Notes: a model not told the origin generated them from the sequence alone. Shown: positions 1-8,464, counted from the first letter of the stretch. The stretch is 33,212 bases of DNA from Baffinella frigidus (GCA_026770585.1 MU646845.1:149801-183012); one strand, 5' to 3'. Program-made: numbers and translations.

Positions 1-52
<52 letters not shown>

Positions 53-75
53 CACATATATAAATATATATATCG
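1..75. repeat. TA microsatellite
   Basis: Nearly pure TA dinucleotide repeat for about 46 bp, then a decayed TA/TATAAA-rich tail. The window begins inside it, so its full length is unknown. Confidence 0.95.
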
Positions 76-135
76 ACAGCGATGGGCTCCGTGCTCAGGA
101 GGGCCCCCTTCACCTTCAACTCTTCCTGTTAGGGA

Positions 136-540
136 TTGTCACATTCATGGTTCAGAGTTAAGGGGTTTTGGGCGCAAGGGTTTGGGGGTTGGGGTTACGG
201 GGTTCGGATTTCTCCCGTTTACGGGGTTCGGATTTCTCCCGTTTACGGGGTTCGGATTTCTCCCGTTTACGGGGTTCGGATTTGGGTTCGGATTTGTCCC
301 GTTCATGGTTCAGAGTGGAGGACTCCAATAAGGAGGCTGCGGGTGTAAGGGCATGGGTTGCGTGCGGGTTTAGGGTGTGTCATGGTCCAGAGTTAAAAGG
401 TTTAGGGTGGGGGTTTGGGGTTGAGGGTTTGTCACATTCATGGTCCAGCGTTAAGGGGTTTGGGGTGTAAGGGTTTGGGGTTTGTGGTTTGGTTTTGGGG
501 TTTAGGTTTAGGTTTTGAAGTTTCGGGGGTCGGGGGTCGG
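136..540 (+). repeat. Degenerate telomere-like G-rich tract with 24-bp minisatellite
   Basis: G-rich strand is on plus, with variants such as AGGGTTTGGGG and GGGTTTAGG. From about 196 to 290 a 24-bp unit (GTTTACGGGGTTCGGATTTC plus TCCC) is repeated about three times. Open frames here (for example 136-348, repeating VYGVRISP) are by-products of the repeat and not genes. Confidence 0.8.
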
Positions 541-575
541 GGTGGTCACATTAAGCTCCCGGACAAGCGCGCACG

Positions 576-1228
576 CGTCACTCTCACCCCCCTCCACCTT
601 CCCGCCTGCAATTGAATCAAGTGGAATCAAATTGATTGAATCAAATTTGATCAAACTTGAGGGATCTCGAGCGTCACTCTCACCCTCCTCCACCTTTCCG
701 CCTGGCCCAGGGTTCAGGGTCCCAACAAATTTGATCAAACTTGAGGGGGTGCCACTCTCACTCCTCTGCACCCTAACTCTGCCATGAATGGTGGAGGGGG
801 GTGAAGCTCGTCACTCTCACCCCCCTCCCCCCACCTTCCCGCCTGCCACTCGATCGGGTTTGAATTTGATCAAATTTGAGGGAGTTCAGCGAATGGATCG
901 AGTTTGAATCTGATCAAATTTGAGGGAGTTGAGCACCCGCTTGGCACTCTCCCCACTCGAGGCTGGAAATGGAACTATTTTAAAACAGGGATGCCTATAT
1001 AAGTGAAGGGGGGGAAAGGACGTGTAGTAATTTCCACACGAATAGGGGCGTTTGGTCACGTAGCTGGGGGAATTCCCCCAGCTACGTGACCAAACCTGCT
1101 CGTGACTGGTACTCAATCTAACAACCCCGCATTTGAAATACTCCCCCGCCTAGCCTCGAGTGGCCCCTCCCCCTCCACCTTGCCGTCTGGCTCCATCGAA
1201 TTTGATCAAACTTGAGGGTGTTTATTTT
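576..1228. repeat. Imperfect tandem repeat, about 100-bp unit
   Basis: The unit holds GTCACTCTCACCC, a CCTCCACCTTCCCGCCTG segment and then AATTTGATCAAACTTGAGGG. It recurs about four to five times with indels. One unit is split by the CCACTCGAG element at 953-1163, and its remainder resumes with the CCTCCACC segment after 1163. No coding signal is seen. Confidence 0.7.
953..1163. mobile_element. MITE, CCACTCGAG-TIR family, copy 1
   Basis: Terminal inverted repeats CCACTCGAGGCT and AGCCTCGAGTGG bound about 211 bp. Centred in it is a perfect 46-bp palindrome (1050-1095, centre GAATTC). It has no coding capacity and lies inside the upstream tandem repeat, so it is an insertion. The copy at 1666-1893 has the same ends and a similar core. 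Confidence 0.8.
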
Positions 1229-1234
1229 ATCTTT

Positions 1235-1332
1235 CCCTCAAGTGCCCATAGGGTGAATATTCACCCTAACTCGCCCAAGGCAGGTCCTAGGGCCCTACCG
1301 TAGGGCGAATGAGCCTACTGGCCACTTGAGGG
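1235..1332. mobile_element. MITE, CCCTTAAGTG-TIR family (family 1), copy 1
   Basis: Ends are CCCTCAAGTG and CACTTGAGGG. The core holds GGCAGGTCCTAGGGCCCTAC and the GTAGGGCGAATGAGCCTACT segment shared by at least eight other copies in the window. About 100 bp, non-coding. Confidence 0.8.
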
Positions 1333-1384
1333 ATACGGGATTTTCAATACGGTAGGCATGTCGGTGACCTGGTGCAATGTTCAG

Positions 1385-1600
1385 TTATGTCCCAGTCTCC
1401 ACTACGAGGAACCGCAGCACCCGACATCCGGTGTAACGTGACCAACAATTGCTGACTTCTGGCGTGTTTCCTAACAAAAAATCCAATAATTGACTTGTTC
1501 AACACGATTCGGCATCGAAACTTACTACACAATTGGTTCATACAACTAATAGTAAAACATGCGGGTAGTAATTTTCGATGCCAAATCGTATCCAACTTGA
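1385..1600. mobile_element. Palindromic MITE-like element with ACTACAC core
   Basis: Inverted arms near 1497-1530 and 1566-1596 (TTCGGCATCGAAA against TTTTCGATGCCAAATCG) surround ACTACACAA...GGGTAGTAA. The left flank (ACGTGACCAACAATTGCTGA) matches one end of the 17028-17270 element, so this is probably two nested elements. Boundaries are approximate. Confidence 0.5.
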
Positions 1601-1665
1601 ATAGTCGTCCGGATGAAACTCCTGCCTCGATCCTTCTCAAGTCGTACCGGGATAGCTCTGCCAGT

Positions 1666-1893
1666 ATCCACTCGAGGCTAGAAATGTGACTATTTTAAAA
1701 GTTTTAACTTTAAAAGTCCTTCATTAAAAATCCACAAAGTGGACCGATGTGTACTAAGTTTCAGACAAATAGGGTCGTTTGGTCACGTATCTGGGGGAAT
1801 TCCCCCAGATACGTGACCGAGCCCGCCAGTGACTGGTACCAATTTCAACAACCCCACATTTAGAATACTTCCTCTTCCAGCCTCGAGTGGATA
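1666..1893. mobile_element. MITE, CCACTCGAG-TIR family, copy 2
   Basis: Ends TATCCACTCGAGGCT and CAGCCTCGAGTGGATA are inverted. A perfect 38-bp palindrome lies at 1781-1818. Core flanks match copy 1 (GACTATTTTAAAA, ACTGGTAC, CAACAACCCCAC). Non-coding. Confidence 0.85.
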
Positions 1894-2079
1894 CTCGAAG
1901 ATGTTCGCATGCGGGAGGAAGTGGTTACCCGGCCACGTAGCATCTTTGGCTTCAGGAATCGGCCCAACGTTGATTCTCACCCGGGAATGACGCCAAAAGT
2001 CAGCAAATCTCCCTCGAAAATCCGGGGGGGGGGGGGGCGACGGTGGCTGCTAAGTGGTCACTCAAATTGGCCCTTCGAA

Positions 2080-2170
2080 GGGGTTGCCAGGGAACTTAAT
2101 GAGAGTTTACTAGGAACTCAAACGGGGTACCAGGGATCTCAACAGGGGTGCCAGGGAACTCAAAGAAGGG
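2080..2170. repeat. Short minisatellite of ACCAGGGAACTCAA units
   Basis: Imperfect units of about 25 bp built on AGGGGTACCAGGGAACTCAA. The same unit recurs at about 2535-2700, so one array was probably split by the elements between them. Confidence 0.6.
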
Positions 2171-2198
2171 GTCAAAAGGGAATGATCATAGCCTCTCC

Positions 2199-2387
2199 TC
2201 ACAGTGGACTACAAAGGGGTTTCGTGAATAATCCATGAGTGGATGATCCGTACAAAGCATTAAGTGGATAATCCATACGACCCTACGGTAGGCAATCCGT
2301 AGGGACACGGGGTTGTTCCTACGGATGTCCTAACCAATTTTGGGTCTCAGAATCGGCCAGATAATCCCTTCGTAGCCCGCTGTGTGG
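2199..2387. mobile_element. MITE, CCACACAGCGGGCTAC-TIR family (family 3), copy 1
   Basis: Left end CACAGTGGACTACAAAGGGG and right end CCCTTCGTAGCCCGCTGTGTGG are inverted. The core carries CCTACGGTAGGCAATCCGTA and a second CCTACGG motif. Related copies lie at 2840-2920 (right half), 12419-12582, 17643-17807 and 25520-25746. Confidence 0.7.
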
Positions 2388-2400
2388 GGAAGGGGTTACC

Positions 2401-2528
2401 TAGCGCTGCCTCAGTTAATCTGAGCTCCTCATTAAATACATTTAGATCGGGACTCCGTTCACACGCTCCAGTACTAAGAGCATCTAAATGTATTTAATGA
2501 GGCGCCCAGATTAACTCAGGCAGAGCTA
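2401..2528. mobile_element. Nested MITE with GGTTACC target duplication
   Basis: TIRs TAGCGCTGCCTCAGTTAATC and its near-complement ending GGCAGAGCTA enclose two long arms built on CATTAAATACATTTAGAT. It is flanked on both sides by GGTTACC (2394-2400 and 2529-2535). The related, uninterrupted sequence at 2915-2945 has a single GGTTACC, followed by the same AGGAAACTCGAAGTAGCC. This fits a 7-bp target-site duplication. Confidence 0.8.
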
Positions 2529-2534
2529 GGTTAC

Positions 2535-2705
2535 CAGGAAACTCGAAGTAGCCTTGAACGCAATAGAACTTTGCTAGGAACTCAACAGGAGTTTACTATG
2601 AACACTATGGGGGATTACTGTGAACTCCATAGGAGTTTCCTATGAGCTCAATAGGGGTTACCAGGGAAGTCAATACAGGTTTACTATCCACTCAATAGGG
2701 GTCCA
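2535..2705. repeat. Minisatellite, GGAACTCAAYAGG units
   Basis: Imperfect units resembling those at 2080-2170, with GTTTACTATGAAC, GGAACTCAACAGGAGTTTAC and GGGTTACCAGGGAAGTCAAT variants. Its first bases (2535-2556) also match the Nudix-fragment end at 2924-2945. Confidence 0.5.
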
Positions 2706-2845
2706 CTTAGCAGCGGCCGAGGTCCTTTTCGCCTTAAAATCAAGGCGAAATTCCAGTTGGGATCCAGGGCAATGGAAATGGTTTAGATAGACTGTATCCG
2801 TGAAGCCCCCGGTGGCTGCTAAGTGGTACCAGGAAGGGACATAGG

Positions 2846-2920
2846 GGGGGTCCTACGGATAAGGTAACGGAAAGGTGGCCCGATTTGGGCCGAAACTTCC
2901 TTCGTAGCCCGCGTTGTGGG
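2846..2920. mobile_element. Family 3 MITE, right half
   Basis: TCCTACGGATAAGGTAACGG, GGCCCGATTTGGGCCGAAAC and TTCGTAGCCCGCGTTGTGGGG match the right half of family 3 (for example 25600-25746, inverted). It truncates the Nudix fragment that follows on the minus strand. Confidence 0.55.
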
Positions 2921-2923
2921 GTT

Positions 2924-3061
2924 ACCAGGAAACTCGAAGTAGCCTCGCGACCGCTTGCGCCGCTGCACCAGCAGAACCTTGCCCTCTCGCTCCACAACAG
3001 CCGCCACTGCAAAAGTGGACGGGTTACTACCAGAACCGTCATCGCAAGTGGCAAAAGTCAA
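2924..3061 (-). pseudogene. Nudix hydrolase N-terminal fragment
   Basis: Minus-strand translation gives FAVAAVVEREGKVLLVQRR followed by KRSRGYFEFPG. This is the start of a Nudix (MutT-like) fold: strand A, the VLLVQRR strand, then the WEFPG-type turn just before the Nudix box. Nudix enzymes hydrolyse nucleoside diphosphates linked to other groups, such as oxidised dNTPs. The catalytic box (GX5EX7REUXEE) is absent because the frame runs straight into a family 3 MITE after FPG. A second, more decayed copy of the upstream half (PSTFA, AAAAVVERAGK) lies tandemly at about 3062-3186. A stub reading GYFEFPGN lies at about 2530-2556. It reads as a duplicated, element-disrupted pseudogene. An unseen upstream exon is possible. 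The family call is firm from the motif run; function is lost. Confidence 0.65.
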
Positions 3062-3210
3062 CGGTTTAGTATCAGGTCCTTCCCCGCTCGCTCCACCACA
3101 GCCGCCGCTGCACCAGTGGCAAAAGTTGACGGGTTGGTATCGGAACCGTCATCAAATATGGCAAAAGTTGACGGTTTAGTACCGGGACTAACAGGACCTT
3201 CCCCTTTCGT
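2973..3210. repeat. Tandem duplication, about 105-bp unit, 2.2 copies
   Basis: Units start near 2973, 3076 and about 3190 (partial). Each holds CGCTCCACMACAGCCGCC, AAAAGTKGACGGGTT and CGGAACCGTCATC-type segments. On the minus strand it duplicates the first part of the Nudix fragment. Confidence 0.75.
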
Positions 3211-3212
3211 TC

Positions 3213-3445
3213 GGGGTCTTAGGGTTGAGGGTTTAGGGTTTAGGGTTGAGGGGTGGGGGGTGGGGGGTGAGGGGTTGAGTACTGGTGGGTGGGGGATGAT
3301 GTTCGAGGGATGAGGGCGGTGCGGTCAGCGGTCGGCGTTTGGGGTTCAGGGTTTAGGAGGTAGGAGGTAGGAGGTAGGGTGTAGGTTGTAGGGTGAAGGG
3401 AGGAGGGTTGAAGAGGCAGGGCATATTGTGTAGGGTGTGGGGTTG
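3213..3445 (+). repeat. Degenerate telomere-like tract
   Basis: GGGTTTAGGGTTGAGGGG, GGAGGTAGGAGGTAGG and related G-rich heptamer/octamer variants with the G-strand on plus. Non-coding. Confidence 0.75.
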
Positions 3446-3484
3446 AGCGTAGCAGGCACTGCGCTCGGAGTTGGCGCTTTGCTT

Positions 3485-3633
3485 ACCACCAACTCTCACA
3501 GCCTGAGCAAATCGTCGAATTTGAGGCCACGTATTTGCATTGGAGGCCGCCGGATTCCGGCGTCCGTGGAGCCATTTTGCCTTGAAATTGGAAATCGAAA
3601 ATCATCGTTGCTCAGCCCGTGAGGGTTGGTGGT
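3485..3633. mobile_element. MITE, ACCACCAACYCTCAC-TIR family, copy 1
   Basis: Ends ACCACCAACTCTCACAGCCT and CCCGTGAGGGTTGGTGGT are inverted over about 35 bp. Internally it has GAGCAAATCGTCGAATTT against AAATCGAAAATCATCG. A second copy is at 18091-18283. The 3' end abuts a family 2 end. Confidence 0.8.
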
Positions 3634-3653
3634 ATGAGCGAGGTACCCCTGTA
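3633..3653. mobile_element. Family 2 MITE, right end only
   Basis: TATGAGCGAGGTACCCCTGT matches the right TIR of family 2. No left end is seen, so this is a truncated relic. Confidence 0.6.
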
Positions 3654-3659
3654 ACGGCC

Positions 3660-4550
3660 CGATGAGGGATCATCCTGGACTAGGTCCCCGCCCCCCATCC
3701 CCTGCCAACCCTACCCCCAGCATCCCGCGGGGGAGAGAGCCATCGCGGTCTAGCTCTGCCTTGCCACGCAGGTTCAATGCGCTCCCTCAGTCGGGTTTGC
3801 AGACTATTCTCAGGTTGACATGCCGGGTGTGCGGTACAAAACCGTCAACGATGAAGCAGGAAAAGAACCTGGGCTCGCCAAATTGTCGGGTTCAAATAGA
3901 CTGAGACAGAGCTAGGCGGTTTTGAGGCTGAGGAGGAGCAGACGGAGGGAGCGGCCTCTCCTCGGAGGCATGGGCAGCGCCGCGCTGCAAGCGCTGTCTA
4001 TGATGACGCAGCGCAGCGGCGGGGCACAACGACGTCACACAACACCCGGACGCGGGCTGAGCGCACAGCGGTGGGCATTCCGTCTCGTGGGTCCAGGTGA
4101 GTGGGTGGGCGGCGCGGGAGGACAGCCTGAAATTGTGGGATCTCACCGATCCGCACTTTCCCTTCTGACTCCGGCTGTTGGTGCAGGGAGCCGTCGTCGA
4201 CGTTCATCAGGGGGCAGACCCCAGTTCGCTGCACCCTGCCAGCGAGGGAACGCGCCCCCGACAGCGACAGAGGCATGAACGCGCTGCAGCTTCCCAGCAG
4301 CATCACCTGATGTCAAGCACCGCCAGCTTCAGCTCCACCCGCCCCCCAAATTGCTGCCACTGATACCAAACTCTGCGGGTATGTGTGGCCTGGGGGGACG
4401 GAAGGGGGGTACCAGCAGGGAGAGGGACAGCGCGCCGGCCGCGGTGTTAACACCCATCGCCGGGTCGTGTAAAGTCGATGTTGACCATCAAGTTCTTCAA
4501 AAGTTGACCGACCACCAAAGCACCATTTGACTAGTATCGCCAATACTCAA
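3660..4550 (+). other. GC-rich unassigned region with possible intron
   Basis: No recognisable protein. All plus-strand frames are short. The notable element is a well-formed candidate intron (4097-4186, listed separately) inside GC-rich sequence, so an unrecognised spliced transcript may run from about 3920 to 4370. I could not choose a reading frame: one frame joins MGSAALQALSMMTQRSGG into an Arg-rich tail ending at a TGA, and another continues to a stop at about 4360. Arginine-rich, low-complexity translations are also what non-coding GC-rich DNA gives. Confidence 0.3.
4097..4186 (+). other. Candidate GT-AG intron, 90 nt
   Basis: Donor CCAG|GTGAGT is a near-perfect U1 match. The acceptor is preceded by a pyrimidine-rich stretch (CTTTCCCTTCTGACTCCGGC) and ends GGTGCAG|GG. 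Both signals are stronger than chance in this sequence, but the flanking exons are not recognised. Confidence 0.35.
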
Positions 4551-4585
4551 CACCAATTTTCGGCCAACAGAACCACCCTTTATCC

Positions 4586-5038
4586 CTGATTTCACCTCAC
4601 ACCCCCACACAATCCCTTTCACCTTGTGGGGTATTCGTGGTTGAAGCTCCTATGCTCCAACCATGGGATACCATGAGCCTCATAGCGGCTGACTTGGGTT
4701 CGGTGTGTGCGTGAGCATGGGAACCAGTTGGTATACCTTCACAAACCCCAAGAGAGCCACCCTTTATCCCCTCTACACGAGCCTCTGCACTGGAGAGCTA
4801 AACGCGATCCGAAGGCAAAAATGCTTTCTCTGCAGATCCTTTCTACGGAAGGGCGTGTCGTTAGGCTATGTTGGGCGAAATTAAAACCTAAAGGACCTAA
4901 AGGACCCTCTTCACGAGCCTCTGCACTGGAGAGCTCAACGCGATCCGAAAGCAAAAATGTTTTTTCTGCAGTCCTTTCTACGGAAGGGCGTGTCGTTGGG
5001 CTATGGTGGGGGCATTTAAAACCTAAAGGACCTAAAGG
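4586..5038 (+). mobile_element. SINE-like dispersed repeat, type B, with duplicated 3' unit
   Basis: Body order: CTCACACCCCCACACAA, TTGTGGGGTATTCGTGGTTG, ATGGGATACCATGAGCCTCA, GGCTGACTTGGGTTCGGTG, CCCTTTATCCCCTC, ACGAGCCTCTGCACTGGAGA, then a tail ending AAACCTAAAGGACCTAAAGG. The last 130 bp (4905-5038) is a second tail unit. Many other copies lie at 20.9-23.4 and 28.2-29.2 kb. Frames in it recur only because the DNA recurs. Confidence 0.7.
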
Positions 5039-5156
5039 CTAATCGGAAATAACTACCGCACTCGGCACCACGGCGCGCCCCCTTTTTATTTAGAGGAGTA
5101 GCCGCTTACTAAGATGAAATCGCCATTCTAGATTCTCTCTTCATCACCCATTAGCC

Positions 5157-5450
5157 TGGTTCAGGGTTCAGGGTTTAGGGTTTAGGGTTTAGGGGTTAGG
5201 GGTTAGGGTTTAGGGTTTAGGGTTTAGGACCTAGTGTTTAGAGTAAGGGTTAAGGGTTTAGGGTTCAGGGTTTAGGGTGCAGGGTGCAGGGTGCAGGGTC
5301 TAGGGTTTGAGGTTCAGGGTGCAGGGTGCAGGGTGCAGGGTCTAGGGTCTAGAGTCTAGGGTTTAGGGTTTAGGGTTTAGGGTTTAGGGTGTAGTGTTTA
5401 GGGTTTAGGGTTCAGGGTCTAGGGTTTAGGCTTGAGGATTTACGGTTTAG
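5157..5450 (+). repeat. Telomere-like TTTAGGG tract
   Basis: Tandem GGTTTAGGGTTTAGGG with TTCAGGG, GTGCAGGG, GTCTAGGG variants; G-strand on plus. Interstitial, since unique DNA lies on both sides. Confidence 0.9.
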
Positions 5451-5509
5451 GACGACAACTTCAACGCAGATTGATCGCAGGGAATCAAGATGACTGCGAC
5501 AGTTTCCCT

Positions 5510-5665
5510 TCGTCTGTCTTATCTGGCAACGGCGTACCTTATCTTGCGGTTATCGGCAAGGTCAAAGTCAATAACCTATATGCATTTTTGGCTTGTCAAC
5601 TTTTGCCAATTTCGAGAGAAAATAATAAAGAGTCGCAGGGTGTAAATTGACAGTAGCCCTCCCGC
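5510..5665 (+). repeat. Dispersed repeat, about 155 bp (pair with 16365-16515)
   Basis: Shares GTCTTATCT, GGCAAGGTCAAAGT, TGCATTT, CAACTTTTGCC, AGGGTGTAAATTGACA and CCTCCCGCG in order with 16365-16515, at roughly 70 percent identity by eye. The overlapping 72-residue frame is not conserved, so I do not call a gene. Confidence 0.55.
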
Positions 5666-5667
5666 GC

Positions 5668-5885
5668 AGTTAGGTCCTTTAGGTTCTCCATAGGCGGACG
5701 CTGGAGGGAGATTGGAAATTTAGTGCCAAACAACTAGCGTCAGCGCGCTGCACATGTCTTACGCGCTGTGCTTCTTGCTGTACCCCGTGTCGGCCGCTCT
5801 TACGAGCTTTTTCCAAATGGATTCTATCTCCACCTCGTACGGACACTGGAACTGGTTCTGCAGGATGGCCCTGCTTCCCTCGAGC
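5668..5885 (-). mobile_element. SINE-like type A tail, minus, interrupted
   Basis: Minus-oriented tail (TAGGTCCTTTAGGTTCTCCA, ATAGGCGGACGCTGG) at 5668-5712. Matching body (GGACACTGGAACTGGTTCTG then GCCCTGCTTCC) resumes at 5841-5885. About 130 bp of unrelated DNA lies between, so the copy appears split by an insertion. Confidence 0.5.
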
Positions 5886-6224
5886 ACTAGGCTCCTAGTG
5901 AGAACGAGCCCCCAGGCGAGGTCTTTTTGGGACTGAAGTTGCCATCTGCAAAGACGAGCTACCCTAAAGTGGATCGGGGTGCAAAAGTCTTTCTTAAGTC
6001 AATCCTGGGCAACTCCAGTCTTTCGTAAGTCAATCCAGGAATAGACTCGATTCTGAGAACCCCGAGATGAATGGATGCTGGTACAAAAAGGTAACATGAG
6101 GATTTTAGTGCAACACACCAGGTTAACTTTCTCGGTCGAGGACTATTGGGGATCTCCCCGCTAGTCTCCTCCAGGGAGGAGAGGGGTCTGTGGGGTCCCT
6201 CCGCCTCCAGGGGCGGGTGAAGTG
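5886..6224. other. Unassigned stretch with short tandem repeat
   Basis: A roughly 35-bp unit (GTCTTTCTTAAGTCAATCC / GTCTTTCGTAAGTCAATCC) occurs twice at 5968-6040. No gene or RNA is recognised in the rest. Confidence 0.4.
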
Positions 6225-6289
6225 AGGTCCTAGGCAGGTCCTAGGGCCCTACGATAGGACGTATGAGCCTACTCGCCACTTAAGGGATA
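6225..6289. mobile_element. Family 1 MITE, right half
   Basis: AGGTCCTAGGCAGGTCCTAG, GACGTATGAGCCTACT and end CGCCACTTAAGGGATA match family 1. The left end is missing. Confidence 0.65.
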
Positions 6290-6299
6290 CCTTCAGTGA

Positions 6300-6870
6300 C
6301 CACGCGCCTCACAACCTGTCCGACCGAGTGTGAGCCTCGGTCGGACAGGTGATGAGCCTCGATGGTTGACTAATGAAGGTAAGTTCTCTCTCGCTTGTGT
6401 GTCGGGCCTTGGCCGGCGCGGCCTCGCCCCTCCTAAGCGGGGTCTCATCTGGTAGCGAAGGTCGTTCCGGGGCTCTGTTCCCCGGAACGATCAACGGATG
6501 GCAGAAAAAACGGCGGGCGGAGCGCTCGCGAAGCGGCACACTGGGGTTGACGAAAAAGACGGGGCCGAAGTTCCTGGCGATGGGGCTCTGCCCGGCGAAG
6601 CCACACACCGTCCCTTTTCGGGTTCAACTTTGACCCCCTCGCACCGGAAGATAGATTGTGTCCCGCTTGCGGGTGGCTCTTGGCCTCTGTGGCATCTCTC
6701 TTTCCAAGCGGAATCGATATCGGGTCTACCCCTCCCTGGGAATCCGTGGGGCAATAAAGACGTGGGTAGACCCCCGAGAAAACTAAAAGAGCCTCTGGTT
6801 TGGAAAACTTTCTAGGTGCGAGGAAATCGCCAAACTCCGAGACCCTGCGAAAAATCCAGCAGCTGCAGGT
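6300..6870. other. GC-rich unassigned region
   Basis: Contains an inverted pair around 6316-6345 (CGACCGAGTGTGAGCCTCGG / CTCGGTCGGACAGG). A segment at about 6390-6445, read on minus, contains GAGACCCCGCTTAGGAGG and recurs on plus at 11141-11185. The longest frame (6498-6815, 105 residues) has no recognisable domain, and competing frames are equally long on the other strand, so no gene is called. Confidence 0.4.
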
Positions 6871-7095
6871 CTAAACCCCAAACCCTAAACCCTAAACCCT
6901 AAACCATCAACCATCAACCATCAACCATCAACCATCAATCATCAACCATCAACCCTAAATAGTTAAACCCTAAATAGTTTGGTCTGCGGCGCCAGTCTAA
7001 ATTGATTTTCCTGCGAAACCCTACACCCTTTGAACCTACACCCTACACCCTACACTCTAAAGCCTGCACCATAAACACTAAACCCTAAACCATGA
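6871..7095 (-). repeat. Telomere-like CCCTAAA tract (C-strand on plus)
   Basis: AACCCTAAACCCTAAACC followed by ACCATCAACCATCAACC variants and, after a short unique gap, CTACACCCTACACCC. The orientation is opposite to the other large interstitial blocks to the left and right. Confidence 0.85.
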
Positions 7096-7097
7096 AG

Positions 7098-7171
7098 TAG
7101 GCCCGTGTCTAGGGCCCTACTGTGGTCCTAGGGGGGATTGGGCAGTTTCTTGTGAGCGAGGTACCCCTGTA
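7098..7171. mobile_element. Family 2 MITE, left-truncated
   Basis: CTAGGGCCCTACTGTGGTCC, then GGGCAGTTTCTTGTGAGCGA and end GGTACCCCTGTA. The left TIR is absent; the left edge is the telomere-like tract. Confidence 0.65.
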
Positions 7172-7410
7172 CTCCCGAACAAGGACGCGCTCCGCGTGAG
7201 GGTGCTAAGGTCGAGCCTCGGCCGGTGCCTGTGTGCTTAAATTTGCACCTGGGGTTTAACTAAACGAGAGATTCAGTCAACGCTCTGGTACGGAATTAAG
7301 AACACCCAAATCCGGTGTGGGTTCTTAAGTTCTGGTTTCTTGTTACCCAGATATCCCTGTTGTCAAAGCAGGAGGTGGCGCCTCCGTCCCTGATCTAGGA
7401 CGACGCCTTC

Positions 7411-7542
7411 TATAGGGGTACCTCGCTCATAAGAAAGCGCCCCCCCCCCCCCGCAGCACCACCATGGGGCCCTCGGCATCGGCCTGCTGTATATGTAGGG
7501 GCCTAGGAGGAGGCGCTTTCTTATGAGCGAGGTAACCCTGTA
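7411..7542. mobile_element. MITE, TACAGGGGTACCTCGC-TIR family (family 2), full copy
   Basis: Ends TATAGGGGTACCTCGCTCAT and ATGAGCGAGGTAACCCTGTA are inverted. A 14-bp C run follows the left arm, and GGGGCCTAGGAGGAGGCGC precedes the right arm. Non-coding. Confidence 0.8.
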
Positions 7543-7611
7543 AGTTGAAGGTGTAGGGTTAGCACTGGGCGTGGCGTCCGCGGGGGTTAGGGCTTGAAGG
7601 TTCTTAGGGTT

Positions 7612-7720
7612 AGGGCGTGTAGGTCCTTAAGGTTTTGATTTCTCCCAACATAGCCCACCAAAACGCTCTTCCGTAAATTCTTCCGTAGAAAGGATCTGCA
7701 GAAAAAGCATTGAAGGACGG
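7612..7720 (-). mobile_element. SINE-like type B tail, minus orientation
   Basis: TAGGTCCTTAAGGTTTTGAT, TTCTCCCAACATAG, CGCTCTTCCGTA, AAGGATCTGCAGAAAAAGC in order: the complement of the type B tail. It is 5'-truncated. Confidence 0.6.
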
Positions 7721-7930
7721 GCCAGAACGGGGGGAGCGCGAGGTTCAATAAATTGTCAAACACGATCGATTCACGCCAGGAGGAGAGGTGGGACAATAAC
7801 GGCGAAATCCTCTTGAATAAAACCAGTAATCAGGACTACCGGTACGCGCAGAAAATTTGAGAGGCCGGCAACAAGGGAATCTAAAGTTACCTATGCCGGC
7901 AAGCTTCAGTCACCTAAAGCAATGATAGCT
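7721..7930. other. Unassigned stretch with CCGGCAAGCTTCAG repeat start
   Basis: No gene is recognised. From 7891 a short unit ATGCCGGCAAGCTTCAGTCA begins. It reappears at 8031-8110 on the far side of the MITE at 7932-8032. Confidence 0.4.
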
Positions 7931-7931
7931 G

Positions 7932-8032
7932 TCCCTTAAGTGGCCAGTAGGCTCATACGCCCTACCGTAGGGCCCTAGGACCTGTCTAGGACCTCTTGGC
8001 ATTCAAATTTAAGTGTCTGGCCACTTAAGGGA
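7932..8032. mobile_element. Family 1 MITE, copy
   Basis: Ends TCCCTTAAGTGGCCAGTAGG and TGGCCACTTAAGGGA. The core is in reverse orientation relative to copy 1 (CCTACCGTAGGGCCCTAGGA). It splits a CCGGCAAGCTT minisatellite. Confidence 0.85.
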
Positions 8033-8135
8033 TGCCGGCAAGCACCAAAGCTTCAGTTACCTACGATTGCCGGCAAGCTTGAGTTACCGATGTACATATG
8101 CCGGCGAGCTTGATCGCTCCCCGTCTTCTGGTCTT

Positions 8136-8390
8136 GGTGCGTTGGCTTTGATGCTTTGGTGTTTTGAGTGGTTGATGTTGGTGCGTTGGTGCGTTGGTGC
8201 GTTGGTACTTTGGTGCTTTGGAGAATAATTTTGGTGCTTGTGCTTAGCTGGCACAGCTGGGACGATTTCGTTGATTACGTGCCATCCCCAAGCAAGGATC
8301 AGTACTGCCATACTCCCGGGTGAGCAGAGGGCTCCGGCCGCTGTGGTTCAAGGAGCCGCTCCCCAGGAGACTCGTCGTCCCAGCTGTGCT
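8136..8390. repeat. Duplicated element with GCACAGCTGGGACGA inverted repeat, copy 1
   Basis: Begins GGTGCGTTGGCTTTGATGCT, contains a GGTGCGTT microsatellite and then an inverted pair GCACAGCTGGGACGA (about 8251) and TCGTCCCAGCTGTGC (ends 8389). Copy 2 is at 8591-8780. Confidence 0.65.
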
Positions 8391-8464
8391 TTGAAGCCAG
8401 TTACCGATGTACCACATCTCAGTTTACGGAGTGTGACCTTCTATTGTGTAACCTGATCTTCGAG

